A stretch of DNA of 29,796 nt from a virus. Below, piece by piece: positions 16,580 to 24,700 of the stretch (positions within the stretch are counted from its first letter, which is position 1; the number at the start of each line of letters is the position of its first letter). Below the pieces are notes generated by a model, which worked only from the letters and a program-made list of their open reading frames with translations, did not search any database and was not told the DNA's origin. The stretch covers positions 1 through 29,796 of IMG/VR virus record IMGVR_UViG_3300031566_000260. The stretch is one strand, 5' to 3'. The translations under genes and the position numbers were made by a program.

Positions 16580-17110
16580 CTACTCCTCGGGCGCTGCCTG
16601 CGCCTTGATGGAGGCGATCAGGTCGCCCTTGTTGAGCTTCTTGTCGATTTCGAGGCCGCGCTCCGTCGCCCAATCGGACCACGTCCCCACAGTGGCGTCG
16701 TCCGCGGGAAAGGTGGCGGGCGGCACGACTTCGGCGCTAGGATCGACAGAAGCGTCGTCCGCGGCGCCCGCCACCTCGATGGCTTCGTGGCGTTCACGGT
16801 CGATCCGCTCCATGGGCGGCTCCGCCTCTTCCGCCCACGGAACGATGCTGTACGCCTCGAACTGGTCGAACTCCGCCGCATCACTCGCAAGACAGCCCGG
16901 CATCTCGGTGGGGCCTTGTCCGCGCACGTCCATGTACAGCAGGTCGTCGATGACCACGTAGACGATGCCGGACAGGCCGGCATGCCGCTCCGAGCGCAAT
17001 CGCCAAGCGTTGAGCTTGACCACCTGCAGGAGCAGAGCCCCTTCCAGCGAGGCCCCAACTTCGCGTTCGAAGATCTCCTCGATCTCCTGTCGACTCTTGG
17101 ACGCCGACAT
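16580..17110 (-). CDS. Head-completion-type protein with C-terminal HeH/SAP-like motif, 176 aa
   Basis: The ATG at 17110 overlaps the preceding stop (TGATG), which fits translational coupling; a GTG at 17131 is an alternative start. The N-terminal part (MSASKSRQEIEEIFEREVG) is helical, and the middle contains a beta stretch (GIVYVVIDDLLYMDVRG). An acidic, Pro/Ala-rich linker leads to a C-terminal element, WSDWATERGLEI...KLNKGDLIASIKA near residues 140-170, that resembles the small helix-extended-helix or SAP-like motifs found at the ends of phage head and connector proteins. Those motifs often bind nucleic acid. The overall function is unassigned; head-tail joining is inferred from position. 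Confidence 0.65.
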   Translation of the reverse strand: MSASKSRQEIEEIFEREVGASLEGALLLQVVKLNAWRLRSERHAGLSGIVYVVIDDLLYMDVRGQGPTEMPGCLASDAAEFDQFEAYSIVPWAEEAEPPMERIDRERHEAIEVAGAADDASVDPSAEVVPPATFPADDATVGTWSDWATERGLEIDKKLNKGDLIASIKAQAAPEE

Positions 17111-17529
17111 CAGCGGCCATCCACGAGGCACTTCACCGTCACCTCGGCTGTCGCAGTCGCGTTGCCGACCACAGTGAGCACATCGCTCGCGATGTTGGCG
17201 CGAAACAGATGCGTCAAGGTCGCATCGGTGGCCGCCTGGACGATCATGGCGAACACCGGCTTGCCATCGAGACCGACAGCAGCAACGGTGCCTGAGGCCG
17301 CACCGATGGCGATCGCGACGGTGAGCACTTGGAGTGCGTCGACATCCGCTTGCGCGGCAGCCGAGTCAGCTTCCAGCGCGTCGATGTCGACGAGGGCTGC
17401 CGCAACGAACGTGTTGAGCAGGTCGGCAAGGTCGACGTTGCCGTCCGGCCGATCGGATAGCACGGGGATGTTGTCTCGGATCCTCCGAACCTGCTCTGCG
17501 GTCAGGAGAGGAGACGTGACGGTGGACAT
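17110..17529 (-). CDS. Hypothetical virion-associated protein, 139 aa
   Basis: The ATG at 17529 follows AAGGAG at a good distance, directly after the capsid terminator. The first half (about residues 8-65) is helical with an Ala/Asp-rich candidate coiled coil (LVDIDALEADSAAAQADVDALQ); the second half is beta-type (GTVAAVGLDGKPVFAMIV, TAEVTVKCLVDG). I recognise no family. Directly behind the capsid gene, a capsid decoration, fibre-like or head-completion protein would be usual, but this is by position only. It ends in a one-base TGATG overlap with the next gene. Confidence 0.7.
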   Translation of the reverse strand: MSTVTSPLLTAEQVRRIRDNIPVLSDRPDGNVDLADLLNTFVAAALVDIDALEADSAAAQADVDALQVLTVAIAIGAASGTVAAVGLDGKPVFAMIVQAATDATLTHLFRANIASDVLTVVGNATATAEVTVKCLVDGR

Positions 17530-17542
17530 GGGAGATCTCCTT

Positions 17543-17584
17543 TAGAAGAAAAGGCCCACCCACCAGGTTTGGTAGGTGGGCCTT
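17543..17584 (-). terminator. Strong intrinsic terminator after the major capsid gene
   Basis: On the minus strand a 14-base arm AAGGCCCACCTACC (17584-17571) pairs with GGTGGGTGGGCCTT (17564-17551), with one mismatch and a six-base loop, followed by TTCTTCT. It starts 36 bases after the capsid stop and ends just before the ribosome binding site of the next gene, leaving no room for a separate promoter. Partial read-through would make capsid protein in excess of the downstream products. Confidence 0.88.
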
Positions 17585-17620
17585 AGCCAAGTGTTTAGCT
17601 CGGAACGGCCCAGCTGCCGA

Positions 17621-19141
17621 CTACGCGTTGGCGCCAGTCGGGAGCTTGCCCACGTTGATGAACATGCCGCAGTAGCGGGGCTTCATGAGCTGCAGCGCAC
17701 CGTAGAGCACCTGCATCCAGCGGATCGAGGTGTCGATCGTGGCGAGGGGGATCTTGGTGAACGGTGCGAGCTGCTTCCACTTGAAGACCTCGCTGCTCTG
17801 CGACAGCAGGTAGCAGCGCGCCGTGTTCGGCAGGAACCGGTTGAGATCCACGATCGTCTGGGTGTTGCCGGTACGCGGCACCCGGAAGATCGTACGGCAG
17901 GTCGCCGCGGTGCCGTCCTTGTCCGAGCGGTAGACCTCGTAGTAGGACGTGTCGGGCCCGTTGTCGGTCACCCCGATCGACACCTGGTCGCCGGAAGACA
18001 CTGCGATCGATGCGGACGTGGTCGGAGCCGCCTTCCCGTACCGGGAGCCAGCGACCACCTTGTAGATGTAGGTGCCGGCATCGGAAGCGGTGAAGTACGC
18101 CGTGTTGGCCCCAGCGTAGGCGGGCGACGTCGGCGCAGCGACGGTCGGCGACAGGGGCCGCTTGGACGCCTTGCCGACACCGGATGCCTGCGGCACCGTG
18201 GACTGCGGGATGAAGATGTTCGGGTTGATGTCGATGTCCCCGAACGGAGTGCGCAGCCCCTTGACGTCGATGCCGACGCGACCGTTCTTGTCGGGCTTGT
18301 CGAGATCGTAGCGCCCCTTCGGGTACATGATCTTGGACAAGTCCTTCACAGGCCCGGTCGGTGCCCACAGGTCGCTCGGCGACCCGTAGTTGGGCTCGGC
18401 GACGAGCTGTTCGGTGAGGTCGGTGATGACGTCCTCGGTGAGCGGCTCGTTGCGAAGGTCGATCACGTTGGTGTCGTCCTCGTAGCCGAGGTACTGACCG
18501 TCCTCAGCCGTCGAAGAGCCGAACGCCTTGGCCATCAGCGTCTCGATGCCGTCGAACTGGATGGGGACGTAGTCCTCGTTGCCGACGAAGAGGTTGCGCT
18601 CGATCTGCCGGAGCAGGTGGAGCGTGCCGTTGACGGTCTCGCGGGCCACTGCGGAGCCGTGTGCGGCACGGATCGTGCTCATCACGTGGGTCACGCGGCG
18701 AGTGATGCCCATGAACTTGATCTTGGTGTACTGCCGGCTGTACGTCGAGTCGTCTTCCTCGGGGAGGTCGCCCTCTCCGATGAAGATCGCGTCACCCGAA
18801 CCGTACTCTTCGAGCCGGTTGAACTCCTCGACCGTGTTGTAGGCGGGGTCCTTGGCGATCATCTTCCAGAACTTGATCTTGTCCGCCGAGTACGTGACGT
18901 TGAACAGCGTGCTGTCCAGCGACTCGACCCTCAGCGGAAAGCCCTCGCCTGCGCTCGATCCGGGGTTGTTGATGTCGCTACCGGCCGCGAGCGCCTTGTT
19001 GAGCGCGTCGACCTCACCAGCGGAGTGCACCCCGCTGTAGACGCCATCGCTGTCGTCGACGTCGAACGTCGGCATGCCGCCGGCACCCATCGCGTGAGAA
19101 CCGACTCCCGCGTAGTCCGACCAGCTGACCATTCCGTACAT
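17621..19141 (-). CDS. Major capsid protein, 506 aa
   Basis: The ATG at 19141 has AGAGGAG six bases upstream. The frame is open further upstream but without a good start. The N-terminal 85 residues contain KALAAG (49-54) and ESLD with LF and Y spaced as in the protease tail, followed by DKIKFWKMI and AYNTVEEFNRLEEYG, a pattern I associate with capsid proteins of large contractile-tailed phages. The region 330-440 looks like an inserted FN3/Ig-type beta domain (TYIYKVVAGSRYG, SYYEVYRSDKDG), perhaps exposed on the capsid surface. The end (FTKIPLATIDTSIRWMQVLYGALQL) is conserved-looking. Placement after protease and scaffold and before a strong terminator supports the call. The fold is presumed HK97-like. 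Confidence 0.85.
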   Translation of the reverse strand: MYGMVSWSDYAGVGSHAMGAGGMPTFDVDDSDGVYSGVHSAGEVDALNKALAAGSDINNPGSSAGEGFPLRVESLDSTLFNVTYSADKIKFWKMIAKDPAYNTVEEFNRLEEYGSGDAIFIGEGDLPEEDDSTYSRQYTKIKFMGITRRVTHVMSTIRAAHGSAVARETVNGTLHLLRQIERNLFVGNEDYVPIQFDGIETLMAKAFGSSTAEDGQYLGYEDDTNVIDLRNEPLTEDVITDLTEQLVAEPNYGSPSDLWAPTGPVKDLSKIMYPKGRYDLDKPDKNGRVGIDVKGLRTPFGDIDINPNIFIPQSTVPQASGVGKASKRPLSPTVAAPTSPAYAGANTAYFTASDAGTYIYKVVAGSRYGKAAPTTSASIAVSSGDQVSIGVTDNGPDTSYYEVYRSDKDGTAATCRTIFRVPRTGNTQTIVDLNRFLPNTARCYLLSQSSEVFKWKQLAPFTKIPLATIDTSIRWMQVLYGALQLMKPRYCGMFINVGKLPTGANA

Positions 19142-19158
19142 GATGATCTCCTCTGAGA

Positions 19159-19170
19159 TGAATTTAAGTT
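19159..19170 (-). promoter_or_regulatory. AT-rich patch ahead of the capsid gene (weak promoter candidate)
   Basis: In the 61-base gap before the capsid gene the minus strand reads AACTTAAATTCATC, an island of A and T in G+C-rich DNA, about 20 bases upstream of the start codon. TTAAAT could be a -10 element, but no good -35 partner is present. An unstructured leader that favours translation is an equally good reading. Confidence 0.2.
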
Positions 19171-19202
19171 GAAGGGGTTGGAGCCGAAGAGACCGCCGCC
19201 GA

Positions 19203-20156
19203 CTAGCGGAGGGCGTTCTCGATCGACTGGTAGGTGGTCTTGTGGATGCGGCTGGTCGACTCGAACACCGCGGACTGCTCGGTGAGGCTCTTCGCGAGCT
19301 TGTTGTCACCATCCTCTGCAGCGGACTTGACCAGGATGCGGAACCCGTGAAGGATCTGCTCCCGCTTCAGGCCGTCATCCGCGCTGTCGTCACCGATCAC
19401 CGACTTGTTCAGCGGTCGCTTCCGGTCCGGACCCTTGGGAGTCTGGTGCGCGCGACGCGACGCCGGCTGACGCTCGACGTCGTCGACCCGACCACGCAGC
19501 GACTTGATGATCTCGGTCTGCTCCTCTACGATCTCGCCGAGCGACATCGAGTAGCCGGCGAGCATGCGCACCATGTCGCCCTGCGCCTTCACCAGGTCGC
19601 GGGTCTGGGCGCTCTCCTGCGAGATCGCCTCGTGCACCGACTCCAGGCTGTCGTCGATGCTAGCGGTGAGCGACTTCAGGAAGTCGTTCGCTCGCACGAG
19701 ACGGGCGCTGTCGGGGTTGTCGTCCTCGATGCGCTCCGAGAGGCTCTTGCGCATCGGCGTGCCGCGCGAGTCATCCTCACCCATGAGAAGGTGACCGAAC
19801 TCGTTGCGCTCGGACTTGGTGATCGTGCCGTTGTCCATCCGAGCACGCAGGTACGCCTCACGGCTGCCACCCTGGGTCTGGATGCCGTCCTCGATGGTGT
19901 CGTAGGTGTCGATGGACTTGCGGAGAGCGTCACCGTCGACCTTCAGCGACTTCTCGGCCTCCTCTTCCTCTTCCTCCTCCTCCTCCTCGTCATCGTCGTC
20001 GTCGTCCTCCTCTTCCTTCTCCTCGTACTCGGCCTTGGACATCGGGTCCTTGCCCGCCTTGCGCATGGCCGCGGAGTAGTCCCCGTACCCCAGACCAGCA
20101 GGGCGAACGCCCTTCTCCAGGGACTTGATGAGGTCGGAAATCTTGATCCTGCGCAT
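19203..20156 (-). CDS. Head scaffolding-like protein, 317 aa, with acidic tract
   Basis: The ATG at 20156 follows an AGGAG ribosome binding site that spans the protease stop. The protein starts basic (MRRIKISDLIKSLEKG), carries an almost pure Asp/Glu run at about residues 44-66, and continues as Lys/Glu-rich, probably helical sequence, with a candidate coiled coil near 165-230 (SLEEIVEEQ-like heptads around GEIVEEQTEIIKSLRGRV). No enzyme motif is visible. Its place between a prohead protease and the major capsid protein, plus the charged helical composition, is the classical setting of a scaffold removed by the protease. It could instead be a packaged internal head protein; sequence alone does not decide. 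Confidence 0.7.
   Translation of the reverse strand: MRRIKISDLIKSLEKGVRPAGLGYGDYSAAMRKAGKDPMSKAEYEEKEEEDDDDDDEEEEEEEEEEAEKSLKVDGDALRKSIDTYDTIEDGIQTQGGSREAYLRARMDNGTITKSERNEFGHLLMGEDDSRGTPMRKSLSERIEDDNPDSARLVRANDFLKSLTASIDDSLESVHEAISQESAQTRDLVKAQGDMVRMLAGYSMSLGEIVEEQTEIIKSLRGRVDDVERQPASRRAHQTPKGPDRKRPLNKSVIGDDSADDGLKREQILHGFRILVKSAAEDGDNKLAKSLTEQSAVFESTSRIHKTTYQSIENALR
19957..20025 (-). repeat. Low-complexity GAG/GAT codon run encoding an acidic tract
   Basis: A purine-rich run on the minus strand of repeated GAG, GAA, GAC and GAT codons encodes a stretch of about 20 nearly uninterrupted Asp and Glu residues inside the scaffold-like gene. Such trinucleotide runs tend to vary in length between relatives through slippage. 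Confidence 0.85.
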
Positions 20157-20159
20157 TTC

Positions 20160-21044
20160 TCACACTCCTGCGATCGCGCGGTTGATGATTGCGTCGATCT
20201 CGCTTTCGTCGAGATCGGGCATTTCGGACTTGACGACAAGACGAGCTTCGTCCATCGTGAATTGAGGAGCCGGGCTCACCCGGGACATCGCCGGGGCCCA
20301 AGAGGCGACGAACCCGAACTCGTCGATGTCGTCCAACTCTCCGGAGATCTCGGACTTGTGGACTTCGCCGGTCGTATCGTCGTCTTCGTCTTCGGTCGTG
20401 TCATCGCCTGCGTACTCGATGTCGAACAGCTCGTCATCGAGACTTTCGGTGCGCAGCGCGGCGCCCGACCCGGGGCCGGCGTTGATGTCACCGGATCCGA
20501 TCGCGTGACCGGCAGCCAGCGCCTTCGCCAAGAGCCCCAACTCCGTCTTGTCGTTCACCGGGCAGTGAGTCACCGCAACGTTGCGCACAACCGCCTTGGT
20601 GACTCGGCTCGCGTCTCGTGGATGCCGCGAGAGCACCTTCCCCTCGATCGAGAAACCGAGTTTGCGCGGTGCGTCTTCGAGCGCCTTGACGAGACCCCAC
20701 AGCTTGCGCCCGTCGTCGGTGTTGAGCAGGTAGCCCTCGGCCCACCAACCGTTCGACTTCGCGATCCGGCCATTTGGGAGCTTCTTGCCCTTCTTGACGT
20801 AGAAAGCCGCGGTTGGGTAGCCGACAACGCCAGCCGTCTGCTTGGAATGGTTGTCGTTGAACCAGCCTTTCGAGAGGAAGGGCTTGAAATCGAGCCCCTC
20901 CTGCACGATCCGCTCCCCGTCCTGATCCAGGTCGTCAGTCGAAACGAGTCCACCGATGAACATCGGAGTTTCCGCGTCGCTCTTCTCGAACGCAGTCAAC
21001 TCCGCATGGACCGTGAAATCGATTTCTTCGGGGGTTGCGACCAA
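20160..21044 (-). CDS. Prohead maturation serine protease (HK97 gp4/U35-like), 294 aa
   Basis: The protein matches the pattern of prohead proteases that cut scaffold and capsid proteins inside the procapsid: GGLVSTDDLDQDGE near residues 31-44, the likely catalytic His in NDNHSK (H66), the likely catalytic Ser in GFSIEGKV (S132), and NVAVTHCPVND at 155-165. The acidic C-terminal tail follows a KALAAG...ESLD segment (about 174-210) that also occurs in the capsid protein. I chose the TTG at 21044 because GGAG lies six bases upstream; the in-frame TTG at 21080 lies inside a hairpin. The stop is three bases before the scaffold gene. The catalytic assignment follows the known family pattern; a third catalytic residue is not assigned. 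Confidence 0.87.
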   Translation of the reverse strand: MVATPEEIDFTVHAELTAFEKSDAETPMFIGGLVSTDDLDQDGERIVQEGLDFKPFLSKGWFNDNHSKQTAGVVGYPTAAFYVKKGKKLPNGRIAKSNGWWAEGYLLNTDDGRKLWGLVKALEDAPRKLGFSIEGKVLSRHPRDASRVTKAVVRNVAVTHCPVNDKTELGLLAKALAAGHAIGSGDINAGPGSGAALRTESLDDELFDIEYAGDDTTEDEDDDTTGEVHKSEISGELDDIDEFGFVASWAPAMSRVSPAPQFTMDEARLVVKSEMPDLDESEIDAIINRAIAGV

Positions 21045-21061
21045 CTCGATCTCCAAACGTG

Positions 21062-21098
21062 AAAAAGGCGGCGACCTCAATGAGATCGACCGCCTTTT
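21062..21098 (-). terminator. Hairpin with T run between the zinc-ribbon and protease genes
   Basis: AAAAGGCGG (minus strand, from 21098) pairs with CCGCCTTTT, with additional interrupted pairing inside, and TTTTT follows on the minus strand at 21066-21062. It is near-symmetrical and could act in both directions. It would end transcripts from the giant-gene region or act as an attenuator in the leader of the capsid cassette. It argues against the in-frame TTG at 21080, which sits in the hairpin, being the protease start. Confidence 0.6.
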
Positions 21099-21128
21099 GT
21101 CCGCATGGGGTAGGCTTTAGCTGCCGTG

Positions 21129-21158
21129 ACAGTAATCCGGTACTCGATCCGGGGTCAA
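21129..21158 (-). promoter_or_regulatory. Candidate promoter for the capsid cassette
   Basis: On the minus strand TTGACC (21158-21153) is followed after 18 bases by TACTGT (21134-21129), a fair match to a sigma70-type -35/-10 pair. It lies in the longest non-coding gap of the window, directly ahead of the protease gene. Such weak matches occur by chance, so this rests mostly on position. Confidence 0.3.
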
Positions 21159-21400
21159 GAATCTTCGCTGTCAATCACGAAGACCACTCGCCGTCGGCCG
21201 CTTGATGAAGTAGGAACCTCGATCGATTTGGACAGCTGGCCGCCGCAGACCAACTCCACTTCACCACGACAGTAGCGGCAGGGCCCGTACACGGTGCCAT
21301 CGGCTTTCACCAAGGTGATCGCCAGCCCACGCACGACCATCCCACCCTGGGGAGCGGCGGTGCCAACTGCGCGACTACAGTGCGGGCAGCGCAGCTTCAC
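21155..21400 (-). CDS. Small zinc-ribbon protein, 81 aa
   Basis: The GTG start at 21400 overlaps the preceding stop (GTGA). Two CxxC pairs are visible, CPHC at residues 5-8 and CRYC at 41-44, with a further Cys at 52; the about 32-residue spacing is typical of a zinc ribbon that binds one zinc ion. The middle holds beta-type sequence (GGMVVRGLAITLVKADG). Small zinc ribbons are common in phages as DNA- or protein-binding adaptors, but the sequence does not say which. It is the last gene before the capsid cassette, and its stop overlaps a candidate promoter for that cassette. Confidence 0.7.
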   Translation of the reverse strand: MKLRCPHCSRAVGTAAPQGGMVVRGLAITLVKADGTVYGPCRYCRGEVELVCGGQLSKSIEVPTSSSGRRRVVFVIDSEDS

Positions 21401-21705
21401 TCGGGGCCGATCCCGTAGAAGTCAGCAGTAGACCGAACGCGGTCAGTCATCGAGACGTCGAGACGCACCGATGCCTCGGCGATCGCCTTCAGGACCGCCT
21501 GCAGCCCCTCACGCCCATGCCACTTCAAGAGGACCCCGCATACCTGCTGGTCCTCGATCCATGCGTTGTAGTAGAAACAGTCATGCTCGGTCTCACACGC
21601 CGCCATCTTCACGAGCTGCCCCTCGAAGTCGTGGAGCGGGGCATCTGGGAACGGACCTTCCAGGAGCCACCGCAACTTCGGTAGGGGGATTTCCGTGATC
21701 TCCAT
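21397..21705 (-). CDS. Hypothetical protein, 102 aa
   Basis: The ATG at 21705 lies one base beyond the TGA of the giant gene, with GGAG about eight bases upstream inside that gene's end. A longer frame reaches 21777 but would overlap the giant gene by 70 bases without a better start. The protein (MEITEIPLPKLRWLLEGPF...) has Cys and His residues (ACETEHDC, QQVCGV) but no regular zinc spacing, and no membrane segment. Its GTGA overlap with the downstream zinc-ribbon gene indicates translational coupling. I recognise no family; a small accessory head or packaging protein is possible by position. Confidence 0.7.
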   Translation of the reverse strand: MEITEIPLPKLRWLLEGPFPDAPLHDFEGQLVKMAACETEHDCFYYNAWIEDQQVCGVLLKWHGREGLQAVLKAIAEASVRLDVSMTDRVRSTADFYGIGPE

Positions 21706-21706
21706 C

Positions 21707-24700
21707 TCACAACTCCAGGAAGAGGTCGGTTTCGAAGCTCTTCTGAACCTTCGACGTTGACTCGATCGCAGACGCATCGACTGTCATCATGTCCAAGTCC
21801 GTACGAATAGGGGTCTTGTCCTGCACGGTCTGCAGGAACTCCTCGATCGCGGTGAACCTCGACCGGCCAATGGCGCGCACACGTGCTTCGGGGATGATCG
21901 GGTTCTGCCGCTCGTAGCCGGTGAACACCTTCTGCGGCCCCACCTTCACGATACTCGGCACCTCTGCAGCGACCCCGAGGCGCGTGACGTTGACGAGGAA
22001 CTTGCTCTCCTTGATCACCGCACGGTCCATTGGAGTGAGCCCGTCGATGATCTTGTTGACCACGTCGCTCGACTGGACGACGGCTCCGCCAGCTGCCGTG
22101 CGCATCTCTGCTCCGACCACATCCAGCTGGTCCTGAACGAAGAGCATCACCTGCATGCCTCGAATCGCGAGGTACACCTCGGTCGGGTCGAGCGACTTCC
22201 GCTGCTTCTTGGCGGCGTCCTTCTGGTACAGGTGCGCGCTGAGCAACTCGGTTCGCTCCGTCTCGGTCAACTGGTTGATCGCCTCCGTGAGAGCAGCAAC
22301 GGGCCCCTTGATCGCGGTCCGACCACCATACGTCCCCTTGGTGACGTCGGTGTACGAGCCGATTCTCTCGAAGTCGATCACATTTCGAGTCCCGCCCGGC
22401 ACCGGCGTCTGCTTCAGCGTCGTGAACGCCATCCGCGCAGCCTCACCACCCAGCGTAGCTGCGACCTCCGCCTTCGCAGCGATCATCTGCCAGGCTTCCC
22501 GGGTCTTCTTCGCCGACGCCTTGTTGCGGGCGTACTCCGCGACCGCCAGAAGCCCAGCATTGAAGTCGATCTCGCCGCCAACAGGCGTTCCGTCGATCTC
22601 CATGCCCAGAACCGTCCCAGTCACGTTCATGGTCGCAACGGGACCGAAGATCTCGTGCTCCATCTCCATGAGCTTGCCCACCGGCCCCAGCGAGCCATCT
22701 GGACGTTGGATGAGTTCCGGCGGGATCGGATCGGGCAGAAGCCGCGCTGCGCGCGTCATCCGCTGCCACTCCGACATCGGCGACGAAAGCGAGTCGTAGT
22801 TGATCATTTCGGGCGCGTTGCCCCAGTTCATCCCGGTGTTCGCCGCGTCACTCGCGACCATGCCGACAGTGTTGTTGAACACCGTCATCTGCTTCCTGTC
22901 GAGCGGAGGCGTCTTGATGGCGTTCTTCTCAACGAGATCGTGGTACTCCTTCGCGAGCGCGTCAACGCGCTTCTGCGCAGCTGCTCGGCTGTCCTTCGGG
23001 AGCCGGTCGATGTTCCCGATATCTTCGATCTCCTTCAGAATCTTGTGCGAGTGGGGCGTACCGTAGAAGTACGACTGCACACCGTCCTTGACGAAGTACG
23101 CCTCGGGCGCCTGAATCTTGAACTGCTGGAAGATCTGAACACGGGCGTCTGCCGACCACTGGCTCAGCTGGACGTCGGCGTGGTGGGCCCAGCTGCGCCC
23201 CTCCATGCATCGATCGACGAACACCGACACATACGAGTCCCGGTTCCGTCGATCCTTCATCTTCTTGAAGACCTCGGAGTTCAGTTCGCGAGTTCCGGTG
23301 TAGTTGCTGCCGATGTAGGTGACGTAGTAGTACCCGTTGCCCGGATTGGGGTCGCTCGGGTCGTACTCCCTCGACCCCTGAAGCGCCTCATTCACGTCCT
23401 TGAAGCCCATGAGACGCATCACGGATTCCGCGACCCGGCACGACTCCAAAATGCCACCACCGAAGATGATGAACTGCCGCGCGTTGCCCTCGCTTCGATC
23501 GGAAGTACGCATCAACTCCTCGATACGGTTCATGATCGACTCGGCCTTTGCGTTGCCTACCACGTTCACGATGTCGAACTGATGACGCTCCGCGCGCATC
23601 CCGGGGTCTAGAAGGTTGAGCACACGCGCCTTGACCTCCCGCTTTGACACCCAGACGGTCTCGCCGCTGTTCTCCTCGATCAACGCTACCTTGTCGCCCT
23701 TCTCGCCGAGAGCTGCGTTGTACTTGAACGACGGAGCCTCCCATTCGGCGAGCGTCGAACGCTTCTCTTCCTCCCACTCCTCCTTCGTCATGTCCTTCGG
23801 CTTCGCACCGAACTTGGGCTTGAACTGCTTGTCGAACCGTTCGGGGATCTCAACCCGATCGCCATCCTTGACGATCTCAAACCCGCCCGCCGACTTTGGC
23901 TTGTTCAACTCTCGATCCCAGTCCTCCTTGCGGAAGGGAAGGTGGAGCGACCCCCGCTTGTCGGACACCCAGTACTTCCCCTCAGGGACTGTGACCTTGT
24001 GCTTGCCCTCGCCCCAACTCACTGTGTCATGATGTTCGATCTGCGTGGAACGAGTCCCTAGCAATCGCTGTCCCTCATCCGCAGAAATGCCGTTCATCCG
24101 CGACACCAGATCCAACACCGCTTGCACGTTGGCGCCCTTCACCGTGACCAGCTCCTTGATCCGCGAAAGATGCGCTTTCGCGTCACCGGGCCAAGCTGGC
24201 GGGACCATCCTCTTGATGACGGCTCGAAACTCACGCTGGAACTTCTGGGCACGGTCCCACAGCTCCGGGTCCGTTGCCCGGATCGTATCGCTCCCTCGGC
24301 AGATGATCCCCAAGGGTCCCTCTTCGGGGTTGATGACCTTGCTCGGCCACTTGATCGTGTCACGCACCCACTTGCCACCCTCTTTGCGCGCGATCTTGTT
24401 GAGCTGCGCGGTCGTCACTTGCGTGCCAGAAAGCTGCTCGTACGAGTCGACCCCCATCTCACGCAGCGCCTTGTGCATGTGCAAGTTGTACAGGCCGGTG
24501 ATCTCGTCTCCAAGCTCCTCTGCGGTCGGCCACAGACCGGCGAGCTTGCGACGCACCTTCGCATTGGTGATGTCCGGGCGATCGAGCAGCCACTGCGGGT
24601 CGAAGGGGATCCAGTTCTCGGACTCGTCCTTGAACGCCTTATCTGACTCCTCACCCTGTGCGACCTTGCGGGTCACCTTCACGAACAGGTCTTCCGATGC

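Noticed and set aside
16079-17545. A 488-codon plus-strand frame opposite three neck genes.
   Set aside because: It covers several minus-strand genes with good starts and overlaps, and its composition is that of a codon shadow.
17576-19156. A 526-codon plus-strand frame opposite the major capsid gene.
   Set aside because: It is rich in Arg, Val, Asp and His without recognisable motifs and lies wholly antisense to the capsid protein, starting inside the terminator hairpin.
19242-21062. A 606-codon open frame on the plus strand opposite the protease and scaffold genes.
   Set aside because: It is antisense to well-supported genes with recognisable motifs, has low-complexity Leu/Val-rich runs that mirror the acidic tract, and no gene-like context on the plus strand; long antisense frames are common in G+C-rich DNA.
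21045-21080. A TTG start at 21080 for the protease.
   Set aside because: The codon lies in the loop of a hairpin with a T run and lacks a good ribosome binding site, whereas GGAG precedes the TTG at 21044; still not excluded.
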